In this document: piece by piece, positions 19,766 through 30,422 of the stretch
Position numbering within the stretch: the stretch's first letter is position 1
Layout: every line of letters begins with the position of its first letter
Source of the DNA: Oscillospiraceae bacterium
GTDB lineage: Bacteria > Bacillota > Clostridia > Oscillospirales > CAG-272
Length of the DNA stretch: 64,000 bases
Direction: 5' to 3'
NCBI GenBank assembly: GCA_015064085.1
Contig: SVSX01000005.1
Coordinates: forward strand, 1-64,000
Notes under the pieces: generated by a model
Seen by the model: only the letters and a program-made list of their open reading frames with translations
Database searches by the model: none
What the model was told of the DNA's origin: nothing
Program-made: the position numbers and the translations under genes

Positions 19766-22414
19766 TTATTTCTTTATCTTTTCAAGTGCCGCGAGAACAC
19801 CTGCAAGGTTTTCCCTGTATTTCTCAAGCTTAGCCTTTTCAGCGTCAACCACAGCGGCGGGAGCTTTTGCAACGAATCCTTCGTTCGAAAGCTTCTTTTC
19901 GAGTCTTTCGATCTCGCCAAGGAGCTTCTTGTGCTCAGCCTCAAGTCTTGCTATCTCCTTCTCGGTGTCAACAAGATCCGAGAGGGGAAGGAAGATGGTT
20001 GCCGAGTCGGTGATTATCTGGATAGCGCTGTCGGCATCTATAACACCGTCAAAGCTGTCGGCTACCTCAAGCTCGGATGCCGAAGCAAGTCTCTTGAAGA
20101 AGACCTCTGTTGCGGAATTGAAGCATTCAGTATGCTTGGACGCGATATATACCTTTGCCTTGCGTGAGGGAACGACGTTCATTTCGTTTCTTCTTGCTCT
20201 TATTGCCTTGATCGCCGCGATTATCTTCGCCATAGCCTCAGCGTCCTTTTCGTAGGAGAGGGAAGGATCAAACTCGGGATAAGCCGAGATCATAATGCTT
20301 TCGTCCTCGTGAGGCAGAGACTGATAGATCTCCTCTGTGATAAAGGGGATAAAGGGGTGAAGAAGCTTGAGCGTACCTGTAAGAATATAAGCTATAACAT
20401 TCTGAGCGGTGTTGTTAGCCTCTGTATCCTTTTCGGAAAGTCTCGACTTTGTAAGCTCGATGTACCAGTCGCAGAAGATATCCCAGGTGAAATCGTAGAT
20501 AGCCGCGAGAGCGACACCGACCTCGAACTTATCGAGAGCGCCGGTAACGTTCTTGACGAGCTTGTTGAATTCGTCAAGGATCCACTTGTCCTCCATAGCG
20601 AGCTTTTCAGCTTCGGGAAGCTTTATTTCGTCGATAGTGAGGTTCATTCTGACAAATCTCGAGGCATTCCATAGCTTGTTCGCAAAGTTTCTTGCTGCCT
20701 CTATCTTTTCGTCAGAGAAGCGCATATCGTTTCCGGGGGAGTTACCCGTTGCGAGAGCGTAGCGAAGAGCGTCAGCACCGTATTTGTCGATTATTTCAAG
20801 GGGATCTATTCCGTTTCCGAGAGACTTGGACATCTTTCTGCCCTGAGCGTCTCTTACAAGACCGTGGATAAATACCGTTGAGAAGGGCTTCTCACCCATA
20901 TGCTCAAGACCCGAGAAGATCATACGCGAGACCCAGAATGTGATAATGTCATATCCTGTGACAAGAACGCTTGTGGGATAGTATTTCTTCAGATCCTCGG
21001 TGGTGTCGGGCCAACCGAGAGTGGAGAAGGGCCAGAGGGCAGAGGAGAACCAGGTGTCAAGCACGTCGCTGTCCTGATGTACCTTTCCTCCGCACTTGGG
21101 GCAGACTGTTATGTCTTCCTTGGATACAGTCATCTCGCCGCAATCGTCGCAATAGAAGGCGGGAATTCTGTGACCCCACCAGAGCTGACGTGAAATACAC
21201 CAGTCGAGAATGTTATTCATCCAGTTGAAATAGTTCTTTGAAAATCTTTCGGGAACAAAGCAGATGTCGCTTTCCTCGACCGCCTTTATAGCAGGCTCTG
21301 CGAGGGGCTTCATTCTGACGAACCACTGATCGGATGTGAGAGGCTCAACGGTAGTTCCGCAACGGTAGCAAACGCCTACGTTGTGGTCGTGAGGTTCGGT
21401 CTTTACAAGATATCCCTCTGCCTCAAGATCGGCAACCAGTGCCTTGCGGCAGGCATATCTGTCCATACCCTCGTATTTTCCCGCATAGCCGTTCATTGTG
21501 GCGTCGTCGTTCATTACCTTGATCTGCTCAAGGTCGTGTCTCTGACCTACGAGGAAGTCGTTGGGGTCGTGAGCGGGTGTGATCTTAACACAGCCAGTAC
21601 CAAAGCCGATCTCAACGTAGTCGTCGGCAATAACGGGGATCTCTCTTCCTACGATCGGGAGAATAAGAGTCTTTCCGATAAGATGCTTTGTCTTTTCATC
21701 GTCGGGGTTAACAGCCACAGCGGTGTCACCGAACATTGTCTCAGGACGTGTTGTGGCTACCTCAACGTAGCCGTCCTCGCCCTTTATTGGGTATTTGATG
21801 TGCCAGAAGTTGCCGGGCTGATCCTTGTATTCGACCTCGGCATCGGAAAGGGCGGTGAGACATCTGGGACACCAGTTGATTATTCTGTATCCTCTGTATA
21901 TAAGTCCCTTGTCATAAAGGTTTACAAAGACCTCGCGAACTGCTCTTGAGCAGCCCTCGTCCATAGTAAATCTTTCTCTTGACCAATCGCAGGACGCGCC
22001 GAGCTTTTTGAGCTGGCTGATTATACGGTCGCCGTATTTGTTTTTCCAATCCCAGACTCTTTCAAGGAATTTCTCGCGACCGAGGTCATAACGGGTAAGT
22101 CCTTCATTTACGCGAAGCTGCTCCTCAACCTTGATCTGGGTTGCGATTCCCGCGTGGTCTGTTCCGGGTATCCAGAGGGTGTTGAAGCCCTGCATTCTCT
22201 TGTAGCGGACGAGAATGTCCTGAAGAGTCTCGTCAAGAGCGTGACCCATATGGAGCTGTCCCGTAACGTTTGGGGGAGGGATGACCACAGAAAAATGGGG
22301 TGCGTTATTTTTTACGTCGGGGGTGAAATAACCCTTTTCCGACCAATTCTTGTATATTCTGTCCTCGAATTCGGAGGGGGAATATACCTTGGGTAACTCG
22401 TGGTAAGAATTCAT
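19766..22414 (-). CDS. valS: Valyl-tRNA synthetase
   Basis: [16 protein letters not shown] (HIGH-like), [12 protein letters not shown] (KMSKS), C-terminal coiled coil; start at MNSYHELPK after GGAGG. Confidence 0.95.
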   Translation of the reverse strand: MNSYHELPKVYSPSEFEDRIYKNWSEKGYFTPDVKNNAPHFSVVIPPPNVTGQLHMGHALDETLQDILVRYKRMQGFNTLWIPGTDHAGIATQIKVEEQLRVNEGLTRYDLGREKFLERVWDWKNKYGDRIISQLKKLGASCDWSRERFTMDEGCSRAVREVFVNLYDKGLIYRGYRIINWCPRCLTALSDAEVEYKDQPGNFWHIKYPIKGEDGYVEVATTRPETMFGDTAVAVNPDDEKTKHLIGKTLILPIVGREIPVIADDYVEIGFGTGCVKITPAHDPNDFLVGQRHDLEQIKVMNDDATMNGYAGKYEGMDRYACRKALVADLEAEGYLVKTEPHDHNVGVCYRCGTTVEPLTSDQWFVRMKPLAEPAIKAVEESDICFVPERFSKNYFNWMNNILDWCISRQLWWGHRIPAFYCDDCGEMTVSKEDITVCPKCGGKVHQDSDVLDTWFSSALWPFSTLGWPDTTEDLKKYYPTSVLVTGYDIITFWVSRMIFSGLEHMGEKPFSTVFIHGLVRDAQGRKMSKSLGNGIDPLEIIDKYGADALRYALATGNSPGNDMRFSDEKIEAARNFANKLWNASRFVRMNLTIDEIKLPEAEKLAMEDKWILDEFNKLVKNVTGALDKFEVGVALAAIYDFTWDIFCDWYIELTKSRLSEKDTEANNTAQNVIAYILTGTLKLLHPFIPFITEEIYQSLPHEDESIMISAYPEFDPSLSYEKDAEAMAKIIAAIKAIRARRNEMNVVPSRKAKVYIASKHTECFNSATEVFFKRLASASELEVADSFDGVIDADSAIQIITDSATIFLPLSDLVDTEKEIARLEAEHKKLLGEIERLEKKLSNEGFVAKAPAAVVDAEKAKLEKYRENLAGVLAALEKIKK

Positions 22415-22447
22415 TTTTGACCTCCAAAATATATAATGTAATATTTT

Positions 22448-22698
22448 AAACAAAAGAAAAGACCCCACAGCCCATATCAGGGCGTGGAGCACGCGGTACC
22501 ACCTGATTTTGCGCCGAAGCGCACACTCAAAGAGAGGGAAGATCCCACTCACACCGATAACGGCGGCAACCGTTATGGACTACATATCACCCATACCGCT
22601 AAATGGCGACTTCAAAGGGGCTTGACGCAGACTTACACCGACCGTCTGCTCTCTTCGGACAAGCTTACCTTATACTACTCCACATCAAGGCGTTTACG
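22448..22698 (-). promoter_or_regulatory. T-box leader of valS (candidate specifier GUC at 22608-22610)
   Basis: T-box core AGGTGGTACCGCG; terminator CCACGCCCTGATATGGGCTGTGG then TCTTTTCTTTT; stem I GAGAGCAGACGG..; GAAGTCGCC specifier context. Confidence 0.9.
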
Positions 22699-22700
22699 GT

Positions 22701-22729
22701 AGTATATCACACTAAAAAAGATTTGTCAA
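22701..22729 (-). promoter_or_regulatory. Promoter of the valS T-box transcript
   Basis: TTGACA-17 bp-TATACT on the minus strand. Confidence 0.85.
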
Positions 22730-22773
22730 GGATTTTTTGAAATTTATTACGGGAGGTATTTTCATATAATTTA

Positions 22774-22802
22774 TTGACAATCGCGGGAGACTATTATATA
22801 AT
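22774..22802 (+). promoter_or_regulatory. Promoter of the monooxygenase gene
   Basis: TTGACA-17 bp-TATAAT. Confidence 0.85.
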
Positions 22803-22834
22803 TGAAGCATAAACACCATAGGAGGGAGAAGGGT

Positions 22835-23122
22835 ATGTACACTATATACGTTGTTTTTAAATGCCATAGCAATAAGCGTGAGGCGTTTATCGAAAGGGTA
22901 AAATCCGAGGGGATCGTTGACGCTATAAGAGCCGAGGACGGTTGCATTCGTTACGACTACTATTTTTCTGAGAAAGATCCAAATGAAATACTGCTTATAG
23001 AGGCTTGGGAGACCAAGAAGCATCAGCAGATACACATTGAGCAGCCTCATATGGAAAAGCTTCGCTCACTCAAGGGTGATTACATCGAAACCACCACTCT
23101 CGGGGAATTTGAGATCAAATAA
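22835..23122 (+). CDS. Antibiotic biosynthesis monooxygenase (ABM)/YgiN-like protein
   Basis: Small ABM-like protein (CIRYDYYFSEKDPNEILLIEAWETKKHQQIH); RBS GGAGGG. Confidence 0.8.
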   Translation: MYTIYVVFKCHSNKREAFIERVKSEGIVDAIRAEDGCIRYDYYFSEKDPNEILLIEAWETKKHQQIHIEQPHMEKLRSLKGDYIETTTLGEFEIK

Positions 23123-23154
23123 CAAAAGTTCAGTTCGTCAAACAAGTTAGAAAA

Positions 23155-23189
23155 GAAAGAACACAGACGGTTGTCTGTGTTCTTTCTTT
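23155..23189. terminator. Bidirectional terminator
   Basis: AGAACACAGACGGTTGTCTGTGTTCT with T/A tracts on both sides. Confidence 0.85.
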
Positions 23190-23265
23190 TGGAGCTGGTA
23201 ATCAGAATCGAACTGATGACCTCGTCATTACCAATGACGTGCTCTACCGACTGAGCCATACCAGC
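23190..23265 (-). tRNA. tRNA-Thr (anticodon GGU), CCA encoded
   Basis: GCTGGTA..TACCAGC acceptor, TTGGTAA anticodon loop, TTCGATT T-loop, terminal CCA. Confidence 0.95.
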
Positions 23266-23362
23266 ATATTTCCTGCGACTTTGATATTATAGCAGATTAA
23301 AATTGTTTTGTCAATAGCTTTTTTTGATTTTTTATAATCTTTTTTGCGTATTTTAAGCTAAA

Positions 23363-23395
23363 GGGCTGTCTCGAAGAATGAGACAGCCCCTCTTA
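23363..23395 (-). terminator. Terminator, GGGGCTGTCTC family
   Basis: GGGCTGTCTCGAAGAATGAGACAGCCC. Confidence 0.75.
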
Positions 23396-23402
23396 TCTTA
23401 AT

Positions 23403-25004
23403 TTATGCGGATTTTTTCTTTGTTATCATCTTGATAACGAAGAGCGTTGCGACTGTAAGCACGATTCCAACGGGGAGTGCGATCCAAGCGTTCGGAACAA
23501 ATCCCGAGAATATGTACATTACAAAGGAGATAGCAGCCACTGTGATAGCGTATGGAAGCTGAGTCGATACGTGCTCAATGTGGTTGCACTGTGCTCCTGC
23601 CGATGCCATAATGGTGGTATCGGAAATGGGTGAGCAGTGGTCGCCGCATACAGCGCCTGCGAGACAAGCCGAGATACCAACAAAGAGAAGGGGATCTTCT
23701 GCTGTGAATACGCTGAGAACGATCGGAATGAGAATTCCGAATGTGCCCCAGGACGTTCCTGTAGCAAACGCGATGAAGCAAGCAACAACGAATATAACAG
23801 CGGGAAGGAATGCGGCAAATCCGCTTGCGTTTTCCATAATGCTGTTTACGAAATCGTCGCTTCCGAGAAGCGAAGTCGTGTTCTTGAGCGCGTTAGCGAA
23901 TGTGAGGATAAGTATTGCGGGAACCATTGCAACAAATCCCTGAGGAATAGCCTTCATTGCTCCGTCAAAGGAGAGGTGACGGCGGCAGATGAGGTAAGCT
24001 ATGATTATTACAAGGGAGACAAGTCCGCCCCAAGGAAGTCCCACTGTCGCGTCGGTGTTACCGAAAGCTCCGACGAAATCGCGGTAATAGTCGCCTTCAG
24101 CGTCGAAGAATCCACCAACGTACATAAGAGCGAGTACGCAAGCAACGATAAGCACGATGATCGGGATAAGAATGTCAAGGACAGAGCCTCTGGAGGTTTC
24201 CTTTTCCTCTGTGTCTTTAGCTCCGATTATTCCAAGGTCTCCGTTCTGTGCCTTGAATTCAACACCTGCCATCTTGCCGTAATCAAATCCCATAAATGCG
24301 ATCGAGATTACGAATACAAGTGTGAGAAGCGAATAGAAGTTGAAGGGGATAGCGCGAACGAAGAGCTCAAGACCCGTCATATCTCCCGCTACATCGGGGG
24401 TAACGTTGCTGGAAACAGCTGCCGCCCAAGAAGAGATAGGAGCGATCATACAAACGGGAGCTGCCGTTGCGTCGATGAGATAAGCGAGCTTAGCTCTGGA
24501 TATCTTCTTGGAGTCTGTAATGGGAGACATTACCGATCCGACGGTGAGGCAGTTGAAATAGTCGTCGATAAAGATGAGAACGCCGAGCGCGAAGGTAGCG
24601 AGCATTGCGCCGACCTTTGTTTTGATGTGCTTTTCAGCCCAACGTCCGAATGCTTCGGCAGCACCTGCGTGGTTAACGAGCGCAACTATGATACCGAGCT
24701 CAACGAGGAATATGAATATACCCGCGTTGCCCTCAACAGCGCCGATAAGTCCGTCGCCGATAAGGGTGTCCATCGTTCCCGTAAAAGAGAAGTTGGAGTG
24801 GAGAAGAGCTCCCGAAAGAACTCCGATGAATAGTGAGCTGTAAACCTCTTTTGTGATGAGCGCGAGTCCGATCGCAACAATAGGCGGGAAGAGTGACCAA
24901 GCAGAACCTGCAATGTTTTCACCCTTTGTGACGCCTGCAACGACCATAAGCGCGATGATCACGACTGCGGCAACAGCCAATGTGATCTTTTTTGCTTTTG
25001 TCAT
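23403..25004 (-). CDS. NhaC-family Na+/H+ antiporter-like transporter, probable lysine transporter (LysW-like)
   Basis: NhaC-family sequence (ATGTSWGTFGILIPI; AGAVCGDHCSPISDTTIMASAGA); preceded by a lysine riboswitch. Confidence 0.85.
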   Translation of the reverse strand: MTKAKKITLAVAAVVIIALMVVAGVTKGENIAGSAWSLFPPIVAIGLALITKEVYSSLFIGVLSGALLHSNFSFTGTMDTLIGDGLIGAVEGNAGIFIFLVELGIIVALVNHAGAAEAFGRWAEKHIKTKVGAMLATFALGVLIFIDDYFNCLTVGSVMSPITDSKKISRAKLAYLIDATAAPVCMIAPISSWAAAVSSNVTPDVAGDMTGLELFVRAIPFNFYSLLTLVFVISIAFMGFDYGKMAGVEFKAQNGDLGIIGAKDTEEKETSRGSVLDILIPIIVLIVACVLALMYVGGFFDAEGDYYRDFVGAFGNTDATVGLPWGGLVSLVIIIAYLICRRHLSFDGAMKAIPQGFVAMVPAILILTFANALKNTTSLLGSDDFVNSIMENASGFAAFLPAVIFVVACFIAFATGTSWGTFGILIPIVLSVFTAEDPLLFVGISACLAGAVCGDHCSPISDTTIMASAGAQCNHIEHVSTQLPYAITVAAISFVMYIFSGFVPNAWIALPVGIVLTVATLFVIKMITKKKSA

Positions 25005-25051
25005 AATGACCTCCAAAAAATTTAATAAATTATTCTAAAAATAATTATCTA

Positions 25052-25265
25052 AAATAAAAAACGCAATGCAGAACGCATTGCATCACATCTTAAGATGTAT
25101 GGGATAGCGCTCCACGAAACGTGACAGTGCGCCGCATATTTTGCGGAACACCGGCAATACGGCAGGATCGGAAATGCCGCACACCTCGGCGAAAAAGCCT
25201 TTCACTGCCCGAATTCCGCTTCTTTTACGGCAGCTACTGATCTGATTTCGCACCTCTATCTTTTT
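25052..25265 (-). promoter_or_regulatory. Lysine riboswitch (L-box) with intrinsic terminator
   Basis: Minus strand: AAGATAGAGGTGCGAA..CAGTAG..GTGAAAGG..TCGCCGAGG..CTGTCACGTTTCGTGGAGCGCTATC, then GCAATGCGTTCTGCATTGCGTTTTTT. Confidence 0.9.
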
Positions 25266-25671
25266 GTTTGAAGGCTCAGATAATAACAACTGAACCCCTC
25301 TACGACATATTTTAACATAATGTTACATTTTTTGCAATAGTATTTTACAAAAAAGATAAAAATTTTGAAAAAAGTCTAAAATGTCAAAATAAACAGATAA
25401 TTCAAAAAACATCAGGAAAGCTCTTTCTTCGATTTTTGATCTATTCATCGCATAAACAAAATACGATATAAACCTTCTTTTTTTAGTTGTCGAAGGAGAT
25501 CTTTTGGTGTGATTTTTCTTTGTATAATTTCTATATTATAAAAGAAATGTAAATAAATGTAACGAGGAAAAATAAAAGAGCGAGAGTAGTTCCAAAAACG
25601 GAAAAATTAGAAAAAGAAAACGAGGAAAGTGAAAAAACTGAAAAAAATTTGGACAAATTTTAAAAATGACC

Positions 25672-25700
25672 TTGCACAAAAAAACAAAGTATTATATAAT
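25672..25700 (+). promoter_or_regulatory. Promoter of the dcw cluster
   Basis: TTGCAC-17 bp-TATAAT. Confidence 0.8.
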
Positions 25701-25713
25701 GATGACACCACAA

Positions 25714-25750
25714 AAGTGGGGAAAAGTGGTGCAAAGTGCATCGAAGTGGT
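25714..25750 (+). promoter_or_regulatory. MraZ operator: four direct repeats at 10-bp spacing
   Basis: AAGTGGGG, AAGTGGTG, AAGTGCAT, AAGTGGTT starting at 25715, 25725, 25735, 25745. Confidence 0.85.
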
Positions 25751-25789
25751 TAAAAATCCTCACAAAAACCGTGAAAGGAGACAAAAAAG

Positions 25790-26212
25790 ATGTTTTCGGG
25801 CGAGTTCAGACATAGTCTTGACGCTAAAAAAAGGCTTTTTATTCCCGCAAAGCACAGAGAAGAGCTCGGGGATGAGTTTATGATCGTGCGCAGTATGAGG
25901 GAAAAGTGTCTCCAGGTTTATTCAATGGATGAGTGGCAGAGATATATCGAGCCGATTATGAAGATGGACAGAAAGAATTCCGAGAAGATACTCAGAACTC
26001 TTCACAGAAATGCCATCAACGTTTCCCCCGACGCTCAGGGAAGAGTCGTCCTTTCGGACTCACTCGTTGAGCACGCGGGTATAATCAAGGAAGCGGTCGT
26101 GGTCGGATGCGGAACGTACGCCGAGATCTGGTCGAGTGAGGTCTATGAACAGACCCTTGAAAACGAGGACCTTGATGATATCAGAGACGTCCTCGAATCC
26201 TTTGGACTCTGA
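25790..26212 (+). CDS. mraZ: Division/cell wall cluster transcriptional repressor MraZ
   Basis: [27 protein letters not shown]..; position at head of dcw cluster. Confidence 0.95.
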   Translation: MFSGEFRHSLDAKKRLFIPAKHREELGDEFMIVRSMREKCLQVYSMDEWQRYIEPIMKMDRKNSEKILRTLHRNAINVSPDAQGRVVLSDSLVEHAGIIKEAVVVGCGTYAEIWSSEVYEQTLENEDLDDIRDVLESFGL

Positions 26213-26213
26213 T

Positions 26214-27152
26214 ATGCAGGAATTTTCACATTATTCGGTGCTGCTCTCGGAGAGCATAGATGCCCTTGACATAAAGCCGTCGGGAATATACGTTGACGGA
26301 ACGGCGGGGGGCGGCGGTCATTCCTTCGAGATAGCCAAAAGGCTTTCGAGCGAGGGAAGACTGATAGCGATAGATCAGGACAGTGATGCCATAGCGGCGG
26401 CAACAAAGAGACTTGAGCCCTTCAGCGACAGAGTTACCGTTGTCAGAAGCAATTTTTCGGATCTCGAAAAGGTTTGCGAGGATCTGGGGATCGACAAGAT
26501 CGATGGCTTTCTGATCGACGCGGGTGTCTCCTCCTTCCAGCTTGATTGCGCCGAGAGAGGATTTGCATACAGCTCGGACGCCCCTCTCGATATGAGAATG
26601 GACACGAGAAATCCGCTTGACGCGAGAGCGGTTGTCAATGAGTACAGTGAGCAGGAGCTCAAAAGGATATTGTACGAATACGGAGAAGAAAAATTTTCTC
26701 CCGCTATTGCTTCCGCGATAGTGAGAGAAAGAGAAAGATCTCCTATAGAAACAACGGGACGCCTTTCAGAGATAATCAAGGCGGCGATCCCCCCCTTCGC
26801 GAGAGACGGAGGACATCACCCCGCAAAAAGAAGCTTTCAGGCAATACGCATTGAGGTCAACAGGGAACTTGACGTTCTCGAACCCGCAATAAGAGCTGCC
26901 GAAAAGCTTATGAGGCGCGGTGGAAGGATAGCGGTGATAACCTTCCATTCCCTTGAGGATAGAATAGTAAAGCAGACCTTCGCTTCGCTTGCTTCGGGTT
27001 GTACCTGTCCTAAGGATTTCCCGATCTGCGTTTGCGGAAAAAAGCCGTCGGTGAAGGCGGTAACCAAAAAGCCCGTCCTTCCTTCAAAAAAGGAATTGGA
27101 CGAGAACCCACGCTCCAGAAGCGCAAAGCTCAGAGCGGTAGAAAAGATCTGA
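26214..27152 (+). CDS. rsmH: 16S rRNA (cytosine1402-N4)-methyltransferase
   Basis: [41 protein letters not shown]; ends [15 protein letters not shown]. Confidence 0.95.
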   Translation: MQEFSHYSVLLSESIDALDIKPSGIYVDGTAGGGGHSFEIAKRLSSEGRLIAIDQDSDAIAAATKRLEPFSDRVTVVRSNFSDLEKVCEDLGIDKIDGFLIDAGVSSFQLDCAERGFAYSSDAPLDMRMDTRNPLDARAVVNEYSEQELKRILYEYGEEKFSPAIASAIVRERERSPIETTGRLSEIIKAAIPPFARDGGHHPAKRSFQAIRIEVNRELDVLEPAIRAAEKLMRRGGRIAVITFHSLEDRIVKQTFASLASGCTCPKDFPICVCGKKPSVKAVTKKPVLPSKKELDENPRSRSAKLRAVEKI

Positions 27153-27193
27153 ACAACACTTAATATTATAGATGAAAGAACAAGGAGGAAAAA

Positions 27194-28027
27194 ATGGCTG
27201 TCAATAACACTAACGATTCTTATAGCCGTTGTATGGCGGAGCTTCGTGCGAGATATCTCGGAAGAGGTGTCGGCGTAAATACCTGCAAAGCATACGACGC
27301 TCAGATAGCAAAGGAAGAACAGAATATGCTTGCTGACCGCGCTGAGGGCTATATGGGATTTTGCAAGGGTATCATAACAAATGAATATCGCAGCGGTGAG
27401 TATAACGGCAGCAAATATATGACCTCCTCCGACTTCGTGAGATATTTCAGAAACAGGAAGACATACAATATGCCTGTAGCGCTCAGAGGCGCTCAGCAGT
27501 CAATGAAGGCTAAGGCGCACAAGGAAAGCGCACTTGTTGCCAGAAAGGGCGACGGTAGGGACTCCCTTGTTGCCTCCGACTCAAAGGAGGGTCACTTAAA
27601 AACACGTATTGAGACCTTCGTAAAAGCCTGGTTTCCCAAAGAGCCCACAGCGGGCAGAAGCGTTGGTGAGAGATTCAGATTCCCCACCTCGGCGGTCGGA
27701 AGTATGGCAGCCGTGGCACTCTCCCTCGGACTTATCGTTGGCGGGTCGGTGATGATCGGAAGCGCGTCAAGCGAGATCGGAATGCTCAACAGTGAGATAT
27801 CTCACCTTGAGGCACAGGAGACAGAGCTTCAAAGCGCTCTTGATCTTAAATACAACATTCAGGATATAGAGAAGGACGCCAAGAGCCTTGGAATGATAAA
27901 CAAGGAATATGCGGACAAGGCTTATATCGATGTTGTGTCCGATGAGGAAATAGAGATATTTGAGCAGGAAGAAAACAATGTTGGATTTTCCGCTCTTCTC
28001 AACGCTCTCGGCTTCAAGAAGGATTGA
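27194..28027 (+). CDS. FtsL-like septum protein with long N-terminal extension
   Basis: Position between rsmH and pbp; single TM followed by coiled coil (MLNSEISHLEAQETELQSALDLKYNIQDIEKDAKSLGMI). Confidence 0.7.
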   Translation: MAVNNTNDSYSRCMAELRARYLGRGVGVNTCKAYDAQIAKEEQNMLADRAEGYMGFCKGIITNEYRSGEYNGSKYMTSSDFVRYFRNRKTYNMPVALRGAQQSMKAKAHKESALVARKGDGRDSLVASDSKEGHLKTRIETFVKAWFPKEPTAGRSVGERFRFPTSAVGSMAAVALSLGLIVGGSVMIGSASSEIGMLNSEISHLEAQETELQSALDLKYNIQDIEKDAKSLGMINKEYADKAYIDVVSDEEIEIFEQEENNVGFSALLNALGFKKD

Positions 28028-28098
28028 AACGAATAAAGATATGTGACTTCTCATAAGATATAATGTTCGGAAATCCAAAGAAAAGGAGAGACGTCACG

Positions 28099-30378
28099 AT
28101 GAATGAAAGCGGAGTAAGCTCTTCCGCGCTTAAACGTTCCTTTTATCTCGGAATCGTGATATTCGCGGTCTTTGGTATCCTGCTTTTGAGGATACTGCTG
28201 ATACAGACGGTTGATTTTGAGAAATATCAGGAAAAAGTAATAAATCAGATAACGACGCAATCACCCGTGCCTGCCGACAGAGGAAAGATCTACGACAGGA
28301 ACGGAAACGTGCTTGCAACTAATATAACGACCTACAGAGTCTTTATTTCCCCTTCGGGAATCCTCTCCGCTCAGAAAGAGGAGGGCGAGGACAGCAAGAC
28401 CCAGTATGCCGAAATAATTTCTTACGGCCTCGCTCAGACACTCGGCGTCTCGTATGACGATGTCTACAAGCAGGCGACCGAGTACACAAAGTATCTCGAC
28501 AGAACAATAAAGCGGAAAGTTCCCGAGGAAACGGCGGATGCCGTCAGACAGTTTATCGAGGATTATGACCTCGGAACGATGGTCTACCTTGAGGCTCAAA
28601 GCACGAGATACTACCCCGGCGGAACGCTCGGAGCTCATATGATAGGCTTCACGAGCAGTGACGGGATCGGACTTTACGGACTTGAATATCAATACGACGA
28701 ATATTTAAAGGGTATCGACGGATATTATATAATGGCAAGAGATTCGTACGGAAATGAAATGCCGTATGAATACACAAGTTATATAGACGCTGTCAGCGGT
28801 TACAATCTCACCACAACGATAGATACCACGATACAGAACTTCCTCGAGGAACAGCTTGAGGTTGCGGTTACCGAAAGTAAGGCTGAAAACAGAGCCTGCG
28901 GCGTGGTTATGAACGTAAAAACAGGAGCGGTCCTGGCTATGGCGACCTCGTCTCCCTTTGATCTTAACGATCCGTGGACACTGGATGCTCTCTCCTCGGA
29001 GGAGCTGAGAAACAGTGGATATTCAACCGAATCTCAGGAATACAGCGATCTTTCAAGAGAGCTTCTTACCACGATGTGGTCAAACAAGGCTATTACAGAG
29101 AGCTATATTCCGGGATCTACCTTCAAGATAATAACCTCGTCTATGGCGCTTGAGGAAAAGCTTGTGTCGCTGAATGAAACACTCAGCTGCAGAGGCTCAC
29201 TCACGGTCAGCGGGATCAGGATCAAATGCCATAAGGTTGAGGGACACGGTCCACTGACCTATCCCGAAGGACTTCAGCAGTCCTGCAACGTATGGTTTAT
29301 GACTCTTGGAGGAAGGATCGGAATTGAGAACTATCAGAAGTACGTAAGAGATTTCGGATATTACGAAAAAACGGGTATCGATCTTCCCGGTGAAGGAAAC
29401 AGTATCTTTGCTTCGGAAATGACAAATCTTGACCTTGCGATATACGCCTTCGGTCAGAACTTCAACGTAACTCCGATGCAGCAGATATGCGCGGTCGCGG
29501 CAGTTGCTAACGGCGGAAATCTTGTTACTCCCTACATTGTGGAGAGTATATCGGATAACGCGGGTAACACAATATACCGCCACGAAACAGAGGTGAAGCG
29601 GCAGGTCCTCAGCAAAGAGGTTTGCGAAACACTCGCAACGGTGCTTGAAGAGGGCGTAAGCGGAAACGGAGGAGCTAAGAACGCCTATGTGGCAGGCTAC
29701 AGAGTAGCCGCGAAAACGGGAACGTCGGAGAAGAAAACAGACGGAGATGTCGGAAAGTACATCTGCTCCTGCGTCGCCTTTGCTCCCGCGGACGATCCCG
29801 AGATCGCGATGATAATAATCGTGGACGAACCCACGAAGGGTGCTCTTTACGGTAGCACGGTGGCAGCTCCTTATATTTCGGCAGCTCTTGAAAACATTCT
29901 GCCTTATTACGGTGTTGAACCCGTCTATACAGAAGAGGAAATACAGAACACAGCAATCAGAGTCGCAAACTATAAGGGCTACAGCCTCTCGTATGCTGAA
30001 TCACTTATAGAAAAAACAGGACTTAAGGTAAAGGTCGTAGGAAGCGGAAGCAAGGTAACATCCCAGCTTCCCGCAGCAGGCAGCGAGATCGACAGATCCT
30101 CGGGAGTTATCGTTCTCTATATGGGAGACAAACCCACAGAGGAGATAATAGTGCCCGATCTTGTAGGAAAAACAAGCGTTGCCGCAAACCAGATTTTGAT
30201 AAATCTTGGACTTAACATTAAAATTGAGGGTGTGAATAACCCTTACGTGTCTGAAGGAAACGTTCCGTCGGTCTTCTCGCAGTCGATCGCACCCGGAACG
30301 AAGGTCGCGGCGGGAAGCGTTGTGACTGTGGAATTCAGATACACGGATGCTGACGAGGATCCCCATTATCGAGGATAA
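28099..30378 (+). CDS. Penicillin-binding protein 2 family (SpoVD/FtsI-like) with PASTA repeats
   Basis: SxxK SYIPGSTFKIIT, KTGTSEKK, two C-terminal PASTA-like segments. Confidence 0.9.
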   Translation: MNESGVSSSALKRSFYLGIVIFAVFGILLLRILLIQTVDFEKYQEKVINQITTQSPVPADRGKIYDRNGNVLATNITTYRVFISPSGILSAQKEEGEDSKTQYAEIISYGLAQTLGVSYDDVYKQATEYTKYLDRTIKRKVPEETADAVRQFIEDYDLGTMVYLEAQSTRYYPGGTLGAHMIGFTSSDGIGLYGLEYQYDEYLKGIDGYYIMARDSYGNEMPYEYTSYIDAVSGYNLTTTIDTTIQNFLEEQLEVAVTESKAENRACGVVMNVKTGAVLAMATSSPFDLNDPWTLDALSSEELRNSGYSTESQEYSDLSRELLTTMWSNKAITESYIPGSTFKIITSSMALEEKLVSLNETLSCRGSLTVSGIRIKCHKVEGHGPLTYPEGLQQSCNVWFMTLGGRIGIENYQKYVRDFGYYEKTGIDLPGEGNSIFASEMTNLDLAIYAFGQNFNVTPMQQICAVAAVANGGNLVTPYIVESISDNAGNTIYRHETEVKRQVLSKEVCETLATVLEEGVSGNGGAKNAYVAGYRVAAKTGTSEKKTDGDVGKYICSCVAFAPADDPEIAMIIIVDEPTKGALYGSTVAAPYISAALENILPYYGVEPVYTEEEIQNTAIRVANYKGYSLSYAESLIEKTGLKVKVVGSGSKVTSQLPAAGSEIDRSSGVIVLYMGDKPTEEIIVPDLVGKTSVAANQILINLGLNIKIEGVNNPYVSEGNVPSVFSQSIAPGTKVAAGSVVTVEFRYTDADEDPHYRG

Positions 30379-30422
30379 GATCCTGTCAAGGAAGTTTAAA
30401 GAAATAAACTTCGGAGGCAGGT

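Noticed and set aside
22484-22702. 72-aa plus-strand ORF
   Set aside because: Antisense to the valS T-box leader.
23637-24833. 398-aa plus-strand ORF
   Set aside because: Fully antisense to the NhaC-family gene; low-complexity polar composition and no RBS or homology; codon-bias artefact.
25083-25289. 68-aa minus-strand ORF as a gene
   Set aside because: It lies wholly within the lysine riboswitch aptamer; sequence is explained by RNA structure.
25629-25883. 84-aa ORF upstream of mraZ
   Set aside because: Spans the dcw promoter and MraZ operator and overlaps mraZ out of frame.
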